Shown piece after piece: positions 12,101 to 25,314 of a stretch of 64,000 bases of DNA. A program made the translations under genes and the position numbers. The first letter of the stretch is position 1. Every line of letters starts with the position of its first letter. The notes beneath the pieces were generated by a model, which had not been told where the DNA came from, made no database searches, and worked only from the letters and a program-made list of their open reading frames with translations. This stretch comes from Trichoplax adhaerens (Eukaryota > Placozoa > Uniplacotomia > Trichoplacea > Trichoplacidae): assembly GCF_000150275.1 (NCBI RefSeq), contig NW_002060943.1, positions 2,818,462-2,882,461 of the forward strand. The letters are read 5' to 3'.

Positions 12101-15100
12101 CTACTTCCTCATGCTGTTAGAGAAAGCAGGAATTACTTTACTAACAACATAGCTTTAATCAAACCTAAATATGAATGGTCCCGTAGCGATAATAATACCT
12201 GATTGATAGGAACAACTTGCGTACTTTCAACTTCTCCACTATCACCAACACCACTGGCTTCGGCGTTGTTGCCTTGCGTTGTCGGTTCAGCGACCACAGA
12301 GGAAGCTGCCGACGGTCCTACTACCGGGAATAAGGAAATATACAGTACGTTATCTAATGCAGTAATATCACAGTCTCTATGAACAGCGAAATTCCAGAGT
12401 GCGAACCGTTTCCAGATTGATCAATCAACATTAAATGTTTATTTAATTTTTCAGTTTTCCGTTTCTCTTTGTTTAAATTATATCGGTAATCTTCCAGTTC
12501 AGTAAGAGCTTCAGATAATTCTGATTCTAATAACTTTGCTTTGTCAGTTAGTTGCGACAGCTGTAAGGAAAGCGGGAAAAAGAAACAAAATCGGAATGAT
12601 AGAGATTAGCTTAAGTTACGTTACAACTGAATTAGTATGAGTATGTTGGAAGAATTCGAGTGACCGTGTTTGACTTCTAACCACGCTAATCGTAAGTCTA
12701 TATCTACGTCATGTACCTGCAATTTATTTATATGCTGTTTCTCTTGTAATGAAGTGATAAGGTTTTCTAGATTCTCATTTCTTGAAGCTAAATCTCCAAC
12801 TTCTGATCGCAAGGTAATATCTATTTCCTTATTACGATTCGAACTGTCATCGGATCTTTGATAAATTTAAATTGATATAAGAGTTCAATACAAGACATAA
12901 CCAGTACGATATATAGGTATATACTGTATTAACATGAGTAATTATGTGCACCATTAGTGGTATACCCGTACATTTCGTTTGCGAGTTTGCGTAAAATGGT
13001 TTGTTTTTGAGTTAATTTGTCCATTTTTATCAGCAACTTTGACATAAGGACTTTAGAAAAGGCACAACGTTTTTCTAGATCACGTTCTAATGACGATGAA
13101 TTCTCGTCATATTCCAAAGCTTGTAAAAATGATCTGGTCGCGTCTCGAGGTTCTGAGCATATGTACAACATTATTACGTTTAATTTATTTTTCGATTTTA
13201 ACCATCATAGATAACAGAAAAAGGTTTACACCCTGAAAGGCTTGCTTATATCAGGACAGTGTTACCTTCTTCAATATGATCGGAGGGATCGCAACGCGTC
13301 ATCAGAGACTGTAAATCATCGTCTAATTGATTCCAGAACCTACATATTAGATGGGATTGAAAAAGCAATAAGAATATTTAAAAAAAGAATAAACTTAAAA
13401 ATGACGTTCATGAGTGCTAATTTAATGCAGGTAAATGATATGATACTACTTTGTACATATTTGCATACTAACTATTTTAATTTATCGATAGTAATTTAAC
13501 TTTTTCTAGAGTAAGACTAAAATTGACAGCTGCATCGGATTCTTAACTGGGCTGCATAAATTTGGAAAGAATACTCCGCAGCCGTCTAGTTATTAAATTA
13601 TTTGATTCTAGCAATAGAGATAAAGTATTGATTGTACCCTGCTGTATTGATTTTAATTCTAATGTACAGTTAGTAAAAAGCTGACGAAAGCAACAATTGG
13701 CTCGATACAAAATAGCATCAGTTGTAACACCATCAATAAAAGACGTAAAAGGACCTTGGTAATATTGCTTACGGTAAATAACAAGACAGTAGCCATGCAT
13801 TACACTAGAATGCTCTACACACCTGTTAATAGTACAAAGAGCTGAATCTTCAGTAACACGACGCTTTTCTAGGTCAGTAATACGGCTGTTCAATTCTTTT
13901 TGTTCGGCTCGCAATTGCTGTAAACGGATGCTAAGTTGCTTATTTTGAACCTTTAAGGTTTTACAATTCAGGTCATCCTAATATAAAATTGAAGCAATCT
14001 TAAATTGTCGTCAACTGACATACTTCAACATTTGATTGTGATCGTTACTTTACCTAATCGTAACAAAGAACAGAAACCAATTTATTTAGAGAAATTCAAA
14101 TTCAGGGTAATTGTTTACTTAGATAACATCCCGTGCTAACAGACCATAATATACAATCGAACAACTATCGTTATTGATAGGTTATATCTAATTAATCAGT
14201 GGCTATTTAGTATGCCACAATATTAATCTGTAGTCAGTTTTGACATGGTTCACTGTTAATGACAACTACAGGAGAAGCTAGTACACCAACGTCTGAGTTT
14301 CGACTATTTGGACTCTTCTAGACTCACTTCAACGTGTTAACCCACTTACCGAAAGAATTATTGGTAGAAGATGAATATCGAATGATCGATTACAGTGGAC
14401 ATGGCGAATAACATGATTAGATGAAATCCAATTAATGACCCATTGTCAAAATATCGGATTGAGTTCATTTATCGATAACAGTAAAAGGAGTTGTAACTAA
14501 TTTAATCAAGTACAGTTTCTAAGGCTAGTAGAAGGTCGGTTATTAGGAACTCATTTCTAATCAACATGTTATCCACAATAACTGCGTATTCCAGGCAGAC
14601 TCTAAAGCTTGAAAGTATACAGTACAGTACAGTACAGTATATAGAAAATTTATAGTGTGCCATCATAATGTGCTTAGAATCGTTTCTCAGGTTATCATTC
14701 TCTGCCTTGACGTCAACAAAATAATTTCATTTTGGATACAGATTTAATAGAATGTCATTTCTACATCTTGCATCTGCCAATTTACTGTTATGATAGTTAC
14801 TCTATTCGTTATCAGAAGGTAATGAAAATGCGTACAGTAAAGCGTAAAATACTGCAAGATCTTGAAGTGGCACCATAACATGGATAGTAAGATTAGTATT
14901 AGATGTTACTGCCTACTATAAGCTAATGGTACAGTTTGTTGGTTACCTATCATCTCTATAAATTACGTCGTCATTGCGGCTAAAAACGACAACAAATTGC
15001 CATATGATTCCGATGGGAACCATAGCGACATCACTCATTTGGGTACGTTATCCGCACTGGGCTACTGTATTGATTTCGCCAACGCTACTCTATCATGATA

Positions 15101-16319
15101 CTCGTCCACTAGTGCATGATGTATACTGTATTATAGTTGCACCAACAATACAGTCAAGACTCAGGGGGCTGAATGTCTACCGTGTAAACTGCTAGTCAAT
15201 TACAGTACTTTACAGTGTGCATTGTAGCGTCCAAAGTGAGTAGCAAGTTGGCCACGGCAGAGTCCATACAATACAGTACAGTCAGTATGGCAGTTCGGTT
15301 GACAAGAGTGAACCAATGGCTCCCTTGCTGGAAGCAATTTCCACTAGTTGGTTGATCCTCTTGCTTGCTTTCTATCACCTAATTCTCTCTATTCTATGCT
15401 AAAATGTGTATTCAATATCGAGCTACATTCTTGACATCCAACAAAGATTGTAACAGTAAATAAGGTAAACAGTAACTAAATCCTGTCTTTCGTTACGATA
15501 TTGGACAAGGAAGTACCAATTGATTTGGGATGCTTGTATGATAACTGTACCCACTGACAATCCAGCAAAAATAGAGTCAATTACCTTCAGTGAAATGGTC
15601 GATTCAATGTTCATCATTGGCGTGATGGAACATGCATCATGGCCAAGTTACGAGTATGCAAGGTATATTTAGAACTGATTGTTAAAACTTGGAATAACTC
15701 TGTCCGTTAGTATACTGTAGAGTATGAATATCAAGTCATTTTGTCGATTGTCTAGACAAATTATGCAATAGCCCTACAACATTCGTTACAGTTTTGCCAA
15801 CGAAGGCTAGCTGTCGGTTAATGCAGAAGCTTGACATCGCTAACATAACAATGTTTCAGAAATGAATTTGACTTTGGAAACTGTTATCAATACCACTGCA
15901 GAGCTGGAATAAATTAACCAACAGATTAACTATAATTATCACCCTACATATTATTATCCAGTAGCAGGTCGTTTTAATATGGATCAAAAGGGTAAAACTG
16001 ATTCCTTGTTAGTGCTAATTCGCTTTACTGATTGCAAGATTCGTGGACAAATTATAGACGGTATCCTATCAGTGACGTGCCATAGCAAGCAAAAGATGTT
16101 GTTAAGCAAGCTACAGTATACTACAGCAATCTACATAGCAATAATAGCCTTTTCAACAGTACACAAATAGTCCATTACGCTTGATATAATTGTCAAGGAT
16201 TCATGTGCAAGATAAAGCAAGTTTACCTCGCTGTTCACTTCTCCCATATCCACCGGTAGAATATGATAGACTTTTTTAGCTGGTGGAGTTTCTCCAGCAC
16301 TCTCGGCGGCGCGCTTCAT
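9139..16319 (-). CDS. RNF20: E3 ubiquitin ligase BRE1 homologue (RNF20/RNF40)
   Basis: Nuclear RING E3 ligase that, with RAD6-type E2s, monoubiquitinates histone H2B and promotes downstream H3K4/K79 methylation and elongation. In transcript order the exons are 16227-16319, 13823-13977, 13266-13339, 12972-13152, 12717-12855, 12407-12560, 12199-12317, 11895-12113, 11564-11780, 11412-11455, 11224-11310, 11065-11141, 10886-10970, 10563-10742, 10319-10447, 10084-10233, 9936-9995, 9782-9853, 9594-9662, 9395-9496, 9139-9312. They total 2580 nt (859 residues; vertebrate proteins are about 975-1000). The N terminus is a basic MKRAAES stretch, then the hallmark block ending [12 protein letters not shown], long coiled coils, and the conserved [15 protein letters not shown]. 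The C-terminal RING reads CPCC...CFHVFC..C...CPKC and ends [12 protein letters not shown]. The start was chosen for homology and a clean GTAAAC donor after residue 31. It pre-dates or equals the RNF20/RNF40 split. Exon 11224-11310 seems to use a GC donor. Confidence 0.97.
13978..16226 (-). other. RNF20/40 intron 1 (2.25 kb)
   Basis: This is the longest intron of the gene; the other introns are mostly 70-250 bases, with a few near 500. It contains a short TACAG pentamer run at 14616-14641 and scattered single TACTG/TACAG words. No open frame shows homology. Phase 0 on both sides and the direct match of flanking exons to the BRE1 N terminus argue that no coding exon is hidden here. Confidence 0.6.
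14616..14641. repeat. (TACAG)n pentamer run in RNF20 intron
   Basis: About five consecutive TACAG units lie within RNF20/40 intron 1. The unit is the same as in the larger (TACWG)n arrays of this window. It is one of the few runs not beside a start codon. Confidence 0.8.
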
Positions 16320-16426
16320 TTTGCCAACAAGACGTAGGTAGAATTGAAGAGTAGACGGACACAGTGGACTGGCACCACCAAACTTGACGCTACGGCTGTT
16401 TAGATAGGTTTGCGACGACGCAGTAG

Positions 16427-16560
16427 CAGTCCAGTACAGTACAGTGTACAGTACATACTGAGCAATACTGTACAGTACAGTACACTTCAGCGGTCAAAAT
16501 TGCGCGCAGTACTGACGGTACTGTGTGCTATACTGCTCAGTACAGTTTTGAGCGATAATG
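16427..16560. repeat. (TACWG)n pentamer array
   Basis: Interrupted runs of TACAG and TACTG units on the same strand produce palindromes such as TACAGTACTGTA. The array begins about 110 bases upstream of the RNF20/40 start codon. Confidence 0.85.
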
Positions 16561-16807
16561 TCACACGGACTACAGCAATCCAAGAGATTCTCTTCTTAAC
16601 GCTAGACCCCGTCACTTTACAGTACTGTATGACAATATTGATAACCAACTTCTTTCAGATCTACTGTACTGTACAAGCTCATAAAGACTTAACATACAAG
16701 GTGTAGTAAGACTTGAGAATTTGAACACAGAGACAGGGTTGGAAGAAAAGAAAAGAAACAATCATCTCGTCTTCCGTACTGTCCCTACAAGTCCAACGCC
16801 TGACGGT

Positions 16808-16861
16808 CAGTACTGTACCTTACCAAAGTCAGTACTGTAATGTACAGTGTACAGTACAGAA
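16808..16861. repeat. (TACWG)n pentamer array
   Basis: A second interrupted cluster of TACTG/TACAG units in the same divergent interval. A smaller cluster sits at 16659-16677. Confidence 0.8.
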
Positions 16862-17872
16862 CTGGGTTAGGGTTACGGTTCTACAATGTACTGTACTTCC
16901 ATGGTTTGCGCACCCGCAGATAGTTCAACGAGTGACGACATCTATGCATCGAGTTTCCTGGTGAAGTGAAACAAGTGAAGTGAAGTTGCTGATCGTCATC
17001 GACATGATCCATCATCATATTCATGCATCACCAATGGCAATAAAATTTCACTGCTGGATATTTATTTACTGCTGAAGAAGATTCGCTTTATGGAAGAAAC
17101 TTAAACTCGACAGTGAAAAATTGATTTTAGAAAGGTATAAGTAAATCAACTTGTTCTCGACTTCATCAACTTCCCGTTCGTGTAAGTCGGACGATACAAT
17201 CAAGATTGAATATCTGCGAGAACATGTTACATCTGTATCAGCATCGCTATGATTTTACCTTACAAAAATGCCTGTCTAGCCCTTAAATCAGCAGTATTAA
17301 ACAGTTTCCATATCATTTTATGCCTTATTCAATTGGACAACTTAAGATACCGTAGTCAATCTTTGTTCATATTCCAAACACGCATAGTCTCATCCACTCA
17401 AGAAGTTGCGATCAGGGATGTTGATGATGAGCAAATAAATTCATTTTCTTTCATTAAGGAATAATAGACTTACTTGACTGACGACATTATGGCCAGTATT
17501 GTTTTTTTCGTATTCAACTTCGGTTACTATACTGTATTAAACTATCCCAAAGTGATACAAATCGATAAACTAAAGTTTAAGTTTTGCATAATTTGTGTGT
17601 TTACTCGATTGCGATGATAAGCAGTTCAAATTCCAATCGGTGCTGGTAGTCAGGAATAGTAAAAATTTTACATTTAAAACTATGATGTAATACAATAGGA
17701 TTGAGTTATATGGAAGCAGGTAGATATAAAAATTCCCGGGCATACTACAATCCTGGTTACAAGCTGCATTTTCTGCGCGCATTTAGTATTGTCAAATTAT
17801 TTCTTGTCTGAAAAGACTTAAATCCATTGACGCTAAACATAGAGCTTATTCATTTATGCTAGGTTATTGAAA

Positions 17873-20800
17873 ATGAATCAAACAAATAAGACGGATTTAA
17901 CTGGTGATGATACCTTATTGTTTCCTGCTCAATTCTGCTTAATACTTGATTTACGAAACTGGGATGAAGAAAGTGAAAATACATCTGATTGTCTAGTATA
18001 TCACTATCCTGACGTAAGTACACGTATACTAGCTTTAAAATATTAATTATACTGGACTTGCTATCGGTCTGATCGAAATCCAACATTATTTCTTGACACT
18101 TTCATCATTCGTTGATATGCCTTCGAATACATTTTACGGTAATATGCAATTCTCGATGGCCCTCGCCGGTATTGCATAACGACTACTCTACACTGTACTA
18201 ATCCTAATGGCTATTGTACTGTAATACCCAATCGATTAATGCTGATCCATTTCATATGTTGAATTCAATAAAGTTGCACCTCTAGAATGACATTGAAGTT
18301 TTGAACTAGCTATAAGAACATGCAATTAGAATATTTATTTTACGTGGACATTCTTCCAAGACATAAATAAAGCATCAAAATTATCCATTACAAGGGTATT
18401 ACTATTATTAATGATGCATAATTTATAAAGATTATGCCAACATTACCATATGATGTTTACTACAGAGGTCTACTACATAGTCTACAGCTTCTGTGGAAAA
18501 ATATAGCAAAGTATATTTTTAAAGTTGTGAGGATATTGTCTACCAAAACGTTAATTAGTCTTCTAGATTATCATAACAACAGTGGCAGCTATTCAATATA
18601 ATTTTGCTCTCAAAACGAACACGATGACATATTGCCACTATCTTTTGTTCTATCTTGTTATCAACACCTCTCAACTTTTCAGTTGTCACCTCGTGTTCAG
18701 TTTGCTGCATAATTAATTACTTTTGCGACTGCTATTAATTAAGCTATCAGTTGTTTTGCTTGAAATACATCCCCCAAATGACCTTCATTTAAAAGTATGA
18801 TAGTCTTAATAGCATTAGATTTCATTGAGACATCAATATAACGACAATACACTTATTATTGCGCTTCCTAAGTCTGGTTGAGGTAGCGCTATTTATGCAA
18901 TGTTGAGAATAAAATATTTGAATAATTAAGTGATATTATTTGATAATAGGACGAGAGCGTCAGAAGTGAAGTATGCAAGCAGCTTTTGGGTTGTTTTCTG
19001 GTTAATCAGTCTTTTACTAGCAGTAGTAAGCTACTACTTTATAGCAGAAAAAGCAAGATCAGAATTTTGAAGCACAAAGATTTCGTTCTGGTAAGTAATT
19101 GACTGAAAGATACATCAGCTATTACCGAGCTAAATGAATCGATTATATATTTATAATTGTAATTATAGATAAATACTATACTGTATACACTACAGATAGT
19201 GTAACTGATATTTTAGTAATTTCCAATTTGGATCATGTCTAATTAAAGCGACATTACAGGACGGTATGAGAAAAAACTTACGTAGAATATTAGTTGCAAT
19301 TTATCGAACTACGGTAACGCATTATTTGACTACCCGTATGATTAAATACTAAGAAATATCTAGTGCAATGTAGCGATGTACAGTAAGGATATTGCGTTAT
19401 TACTAAGATATTGCCCAGATGAACTTGCTGCCTGTAGTTTTACTTGCAGGTTAGATTGCGGGGTCATGCACTTTTCCATCAAATATCCCAGTAGAGTAGT
19501 AATATCTTGCGTGCACTTGGAGTGAACGAATTGGTTTCTAATTTCCTCTGAAAGAGCAATTATATCATACAGTAAACTGAGCAACGTTTGCTTTGCTCTA
19601 AAATTACTACTCTCTTTCTTAACAGAGTAAAGCATACCATGACACTATTATGCTATTTAGTTCTCTTATTACGATCAGAGCTCATCTTTCCCAAGTAATG
19701 TAATGGATGTAAACTGACAAAAGGTGTGCTTAGCATCAGTAATTATTTAATATAGAGAAATTTCTATCATAAAGTTAATATTCCTCACTCTATGGAAATT
19801 ATAGCTACTGAAAGTCTGGTGACTGTTAGCTAGCTAATTAGTCAGGTTACTAGGATGATCTTTCAAGCAAAGCCATAAACATTGTGTCTAACCTAAATTT
19901 GCCTCAAGTTTGTTTCCTCATGGTCTACGATTTTTTTAAAATGCTTAATACATGTTATCTTATTTTTGAACAGTTTCTTGGGAATCACGTCAAAAGTCTT
20001 GGCATGACGATAAAGTGCCAAATGGAATTTTTACTTAATACTTTCCAGTTTTTTTATTGCGATTTTGACGTGTTATTGGAGGTTAAACAATATTTACCAA
20101 TAAATAGCGTTTCTAGCACTATCTTATCAAAATATGATAATATAATGGAAATATAGTAGTAACTTTCAATTACTGTTTGCAATATGCCTACTTCTTATCA
20201 TGATTAATAGGCATGCAATGGCGATCGCAGAGAGTTTTTGGCTCGTATGAAAAACATTGGTGACGTACTAATGGAATTAATTTTTAGTGCTAATACAGAA
20301 TATTTGTCTTGCTTTGGGAAATTTCCTTGCCGAATTATGCCCAGGGTACTTAGTGTCTTCAAATAGATGTTTTACTGAGCTTCATGTAACCTGGTTGAAT
20401 AATCTTTCGGAATGGTTTTAATTCAATATTAGGGGAGTAGAGCTTTGAGTGAGTTAATTATTCCAATATTACAAGAATGTAAAGAAAAGTTTGACGTCAT
20501 TGCTGGCGCGATGTTATACAAGAATTGGTACAAATTCCACTGATCAAATAGCATTGTATAAATGTCGCAGCCGATTAATGATACGTGTATTGTTATTCTA
20601 CCAGGATCATATGCAGCCACTTTCACCCGAATACAACTTCATATCTCAGTCTTTTAAGGCATGGACGTAATTCGGTAATGACATCATTTTTGTGCTTCGT
20701 TTCTGCTTATTGTATCGGCTTATAGTCTGTTGTATAGTTGCACATAATTATAATTTTTTAACTAACATAATTCTTATTTTGCACATGTTGATAGGAAATT

Positions 20801-23084
20801 TTTAACATAGCATTCGAAGGTAAGGTGTACGTATATGATTCGTAATGGCGTTATTGTTATATCGATAGCAAGACTAGTTAGTATAGTTGTAATGTTAATT
20901 AAAATGTAAGGATTTCTATATCTTGCGTAAGTATTAAATATCAGAATGCAGAAACTACTTTTCGGAGTCTCTTCCTAATTCAGTCTGCAATAGAGCGGCA
21001 AATATATGGCTGTAAATTCACCATCTGTATTTTGTGTTTAATGTTGCTTTTAGACAATGGAAAACTTTCCGATAAAGTTAAAATTGTCTCTGTCCATATG
21101 CCTGTCGATGAGTTGAAAGATTACTTAGACAAATTTGATAATACCGATGAAAGCTCAAATAGCCGCTATAGAAGCCGTCAGAGTATGGTATATTCACCGT
21201 CAGCTTCAATCATCAGTAATCGATTCACCTCAACTCCAGTCCATCGTCGCAGTTTATCCTTTCAGCATTCGTCTACGCTACCAGATAGCTTTCCACAAGA
21301 CTTCCATGAAATTTCTTACAACAGTGTAGAAATAGACACAAGTACAACGGATACAAATTCAGTTGATCGAACTAGTTGCAGCGATTACAGGGAGTGCGAC
21401 GGTAGTAGCGAAGGATCTGCTGCTGCAATACCGATGATCGCATCCCTTGACATTGGAGGTAATGCACCTACCCACAATTATCATTTCGGTAAAGATACAG
21501 AGGATACAGGCGAGGAAAGTACTGAAGAAACTCAAATTACCTTATTAAGCCAAGTGAGCGAGGTATTGTCATAAATTTGTACATTGTTGCAAGCATATGG
21601 AAATCGCAATCTTGATTAAATTATTAAATTGAAATTAGTTAATAACACCAATTTTTGTTTAACTGTTGACTAAAAGTGTATCAACTATTTTCTTTATTAT
21701 GTTTGCATTAAAGAATATGAGAACAGAAATTGAATGCGAACCTGAAATGCAACTGCATAAACCCTCTATTAGTACTCAAGGTTCAATCAATTGTACTGAA
21801 GATACTGACGACCATACGATAAAATTTGATGATACTGGTCCTGCAATGGAAAGCAATTCTAGCCCACAAAGTCTAGAAAACAATAACGAAATTTCCTCTC
21901 CTCAAAGTATCATAAAATCGTCGTCTTTAAGTAATTTACGGTGGCTAAACAATGGCAAAGATCAGAGCCATCTATATGAGGTTAATCGTAGCTTCAGTTC
22001 GGTTATAATTGTACCACAACTTCAGATATATGAAACATTGGAATTCTGGTTTCACCGTTTGTGTAGAGATGATAGTTTCCATTAATAAATATAGATTGTG
22101 ATGTTTCTTGTCCGTCAATTTAGGATTTGAAAGAATCGAAGCGAGTTTGTTTATATTTTCAATGTCATTCGGAAACGTCCTTGGCTTTACTGCTACATCC
22201 AGACAGAGAATACGATCTTAAAAGATACAATTCTATGGTAATACTTGTATGGATATGCTATAATTATACCACATATCTATTAGAATGTTCAAAAGAAACG
22301 ATTACAATATAATTTCATATCTCTATCTATTGTAGCCGTGCCATGAGTTTATTCTGCTGTTGTTATGGAACTTTTGTTTTAGACCGTAAAAATTGATACA
22401 TTTAAAAAATTTCTATATTTTAATCATAAAGTGTTCGATTTCATACAGTTTATTCAATGTCTTGGGTGGATTGGAGAAATGGAGAGCCATATAAGTAGGA
22501 TACCGGTTAAAAAAAATGAGGCATATACCGATTGATATGATATTAAGGTGATTACATCAATTGTAGTTACAAGGTAAATCTAAATATTATCTACTCGTCT
22601 ATTTAATGTCCCTTAGGCTTCCTCCCTTAAGTATTCATTTATGACGCATTCACGTCGTTACTTTAGTACCAAAGGTTAGCATTATACAAAGTTGCAATAA
22701 AGCTTGGATCCGAATTTTTAATTTAACACAGGTATATTGATGTAGATAATTTAGAGGATCTCAATCAGAGTCAACGAGCTGACTGTATCAATTTGATAGC
22801 TCATATGGAGAGCGTCCTTAATGGGAGCCAAGACATCAGCAACGTAACCTTAAGGTAATCGCAAATAGCCTCCGTAAGGAAGTAATGCCGTAGTACTTGA
22901 TAATGTAAACGATCATACTAAAATTTTACTATTCCTGTTTAGAAATCATCGCGGTACTGCTCACATGCATCGTCTTGGTAAACGGGAAACATTTCTTCAA
23001 GTCCCGAAAGGCGTTAACTCAGCTAAAGCGCAAAATCTTGCCAGCCGCTATTTTGACGATGGATATAAAGTGCACTCACTCTAG
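17873..23084 (+). CDS. HPS4: HPS4 homologue (BLOC-3 subunit)
   Basis: BLOC-3 subunit; with HPS1 it forms the guanine-nucleotide exchange factor for RAB32/RAB38 on lysosome-related organelles. Exons: 17873-18013, 18950-19090, 19974-20081, 20211-20345, 20433-20527, 20605-20674, 20795-20819, 21054-21562, 21714-21980, 22124-22237, 22383-22505, 22617-22674, 22746-22854, 22943-23084. They total 2037 nt, 678 residues; human HPS4 is about 700. The first exons read as the N-terminal longin-type domain (FCLILDLRNWDEE, then LLNTFQFFYCDFD, then ILQECKEKFDVIAGAMLYKN). A Ser-rich disordered centre follows (exons 8-9). The C-terminal longin pieces include KRVCLYFQCHSE and LGWIGEMESH, and the tail LASRYFDDGYKVHSL resembles the vertebrate end. 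The identification rests on segment-by-segment similarity recalled from the vertebrate protein. The GTTAAA donors at three exons are non-optimal but phase-consistent. HPS1 is not in the window. Confidence 0.88.
18014..18949 (+). other. HPS4 intron 1
   Basis: A 936-bp AT-rich intron with phase 0 on both sides. I see no open frame or repeat structure of note. Confidence 0.6.
19360..19635 (-). CDS. Antisense open frame inside HPS4 intron 2, protein-like
   Basis: A 91-residue frame lies on the opposite strand within HPS4 intron 2 (19091-19973). Its composition is protein-like rather than AT-biased: a helical, leucine-rich stretch with AKQTLLSLLYDIIALSEEIR and TTLLGYLMEKCM suggests an armadillo or HEAT-type helical segment. 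A GTAAAA donor follows residues SNLQ, so it could be an exon of a nested minus-strand gene. I cannot name a family, and no partner exon was found. Chance cannot be excluded at this length. Confidence 0.3.
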   Translation of the reverse strand: MLYSVKKESSNFRAKQTLLSLLYDIIALSEEIRNQFVHSKCTQDITTLLGYLMEKCMTPQSNLQVKLQAASSSGQYLSNNAISLLYIATLH

Positions 23085-25314
23085 CAATGTTATTTTCAAT
23101 TTGTTACAATGGAAACATAATCGTGATCATGATTCTGTACTTCCAAATGAATTGCTATATGATGAACACTAAATATTGTATTATACATTGATAAATTTAA
23201 ACTTAAACAATTATCTACCGTAACAAAAGCAGTGCCTAAGGTAGATCGTTGTTACAGTCTAACAAATACGGTAATTAATAATGCAATACGGGCAAATCTT
23301 GCAATTGGTATGTAAACATAAGATCGACCTGCTTGCTGATACTTCACTGCACATTACACATACTGTTTAGCAGGATTAAAAATCAAAAATCGAATTGTAT
23401 ATAAATGACATAATTATGAAGAAAAAATTGTCGGCATAATATGTAAAGTTATTACGTAATAATGGATTAATTCTGTTATTCCTGACTGTGTTGTAACAAT
23501 AAGTCATATCTAACCGATTACACAATAGAATTAATCAGAAATTATAATTTACTTTAACTCAAAATTTTCAGGATATTGTAGCTGCTACTGCTCGATACCA
23601 AATGTCACCTGTACTATAGAGATTCGAGATGTATATTAAAAACTTTTCCAATTGATATTCAATCGGAAAATTTTTAAGTTAATCGATTAACACTAATGTG
23701 ATATCAATTTCTACAGCTTTAGCGATCAACAAGAAACTGTTTCAACATACTCATCACCTTTAGTTCGTTTATGTTAGGATTAACTTAACATGGCGATATC
23801 ACTTTGCAACATGATTATGGCAATAATTTCTAGAATGTTACCGTCAATGCACGAAATCCAGTTAATTTTGCGCATTCTAAGTGATGCGGCATAACCGACA
23901 CTTGGTAGATTAACAACCAATGTTTACTTGTAAACTATTGTAATGAAAATAAATCATTGCAATTTCTTTTACAAATAATATGTGATAATTCAAATGATGG
24001 AAAGAAATTAATGTTATTAAAGTCATTTTGAAATCAGTCAGAGATACTAGTATCAGTTCAATAATTCACGCCGACTTACAAAATTGACAAATTTTCGTGC
24101 AACTCATTACTGAAAATGTGTTTAATATAATCTAATTAGTTATAGCTTGACTATTTTTAAAAATCCTTTGATTATGACATTTGATCATTTAAATAATGCT
24201 ACAGTATCCCAAAATGGAGGATTTACTACTACGGTATCGAGCAAATAACCACTCTATAACATCAAAAGTCTATCGATCATATACTGCTGACGAAACAGTA
24301 ACTACAGTATCAAACGATATAGTATCTGACTACTAGTAATCGATATACTACAAATGCATGCAGAAAACTCTCATACCAAATGAATCACACCTGACGATGA
24401 CATCAAAACTTGTCCATAACTTTATACGTGAACAATGCATAGTTAGTCAAAACATAAAAAAACATTAGTATTCTCTACAGTACACCTATAAAAACCTAAA
24501 TCATACTACATACTAACGTCAAGTGTTCCAGTGATAAAATCGAACATTATCGGTACTTAAAGCAGTTATTTATAGTAAAAGAGTAAATCACAGATTTACA
24601 TTATTCATTGATCATTAATTTTTACACGTAAATTTTATAGAACTTAAATGCAGCGCGAGTAAAGATTTGAGTAGTATACAATAGCGTACAGCTCTTTGCT
24701 CAATTGACGTATTCAATAAATGAGTATGGATAGATATAATAATAGAATTTGCACCAAGGTAATTCGAATACTGTCCACAAATTCCGATATGGGCAATTTA
24801 GCTCCACAACGACACAAACACGATCAGTAGTTAGGATATATGCTAACAGCAATACCATTGTAAAATCCTTCCGTTATATGTGTAGATAGCATCAGACTGG
24901 TTAACATATGGACAATAAATTTACTTTGTGGCAGATTAATATATAAGTAGTGTTTAAATTTATAACTGTAAATATATAACGCTTGATTAATCTCTAACAT
25001 CAAGTGTAAGTATACAAATGGTAGTACGCATGGTCAGCGACATGTGATGTCCTCAGTTATGCAAGCATTACACCATGATTATTTTCATTTGCAAATACGA
25101 AGTTATGATCATGCAAATACTAAACATAAACACTATTATGTCTCAACAAAGCTACATGATACAAAATCTATTTAAACTAAACAAAACTAAATTGAATGAT
25201 AGATATTTTTCAGATATTTAAACTTTTCGCAGAAGTCAACATGAAAATTTTTCGTGTTATATAATATAATTTAAAGACAACATCGTTCACGTACTTGAAA
25301 TTATTCTAATAACA
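23085..25314. other. Convergent intergenic interval HPS4 / UBE2G1, no gene seen
   Basis: These 2.2 kb of AT-rich sequence lie between two convergent genes. No exon with homology, no array of TACWG units and no long open frame were seen. It should contain both 3' untranslated regions. Confidence 0.6.

Larger units (their letters stand above)
16320..17872. promoter_or_regulatory. Divergent promoter interval RNF20/40 - HPS4
   Basis: This 1.55-kb interval separates two genes transcribed away from each other, so it must hold both promoters. It contains three TACWG clusters (16427-16560, 16659-16677, 16808-16861), the nearest about 110 bases upstream of the RNF20/40 start codon. HPS4 may have an untranslated first exon in the proximal part, since its ATG is 1 kb from the last array. 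No TATA box is claimed. Open frames here have no homology. Confidence 0.6.

Noticed and set aside
20527-20626. Apparent frameshift in HPS4 after AGAMLYKN
   Set aside because: A 77-bp intron (20528-20604) restores the frame and the similarity, so no break is needed.
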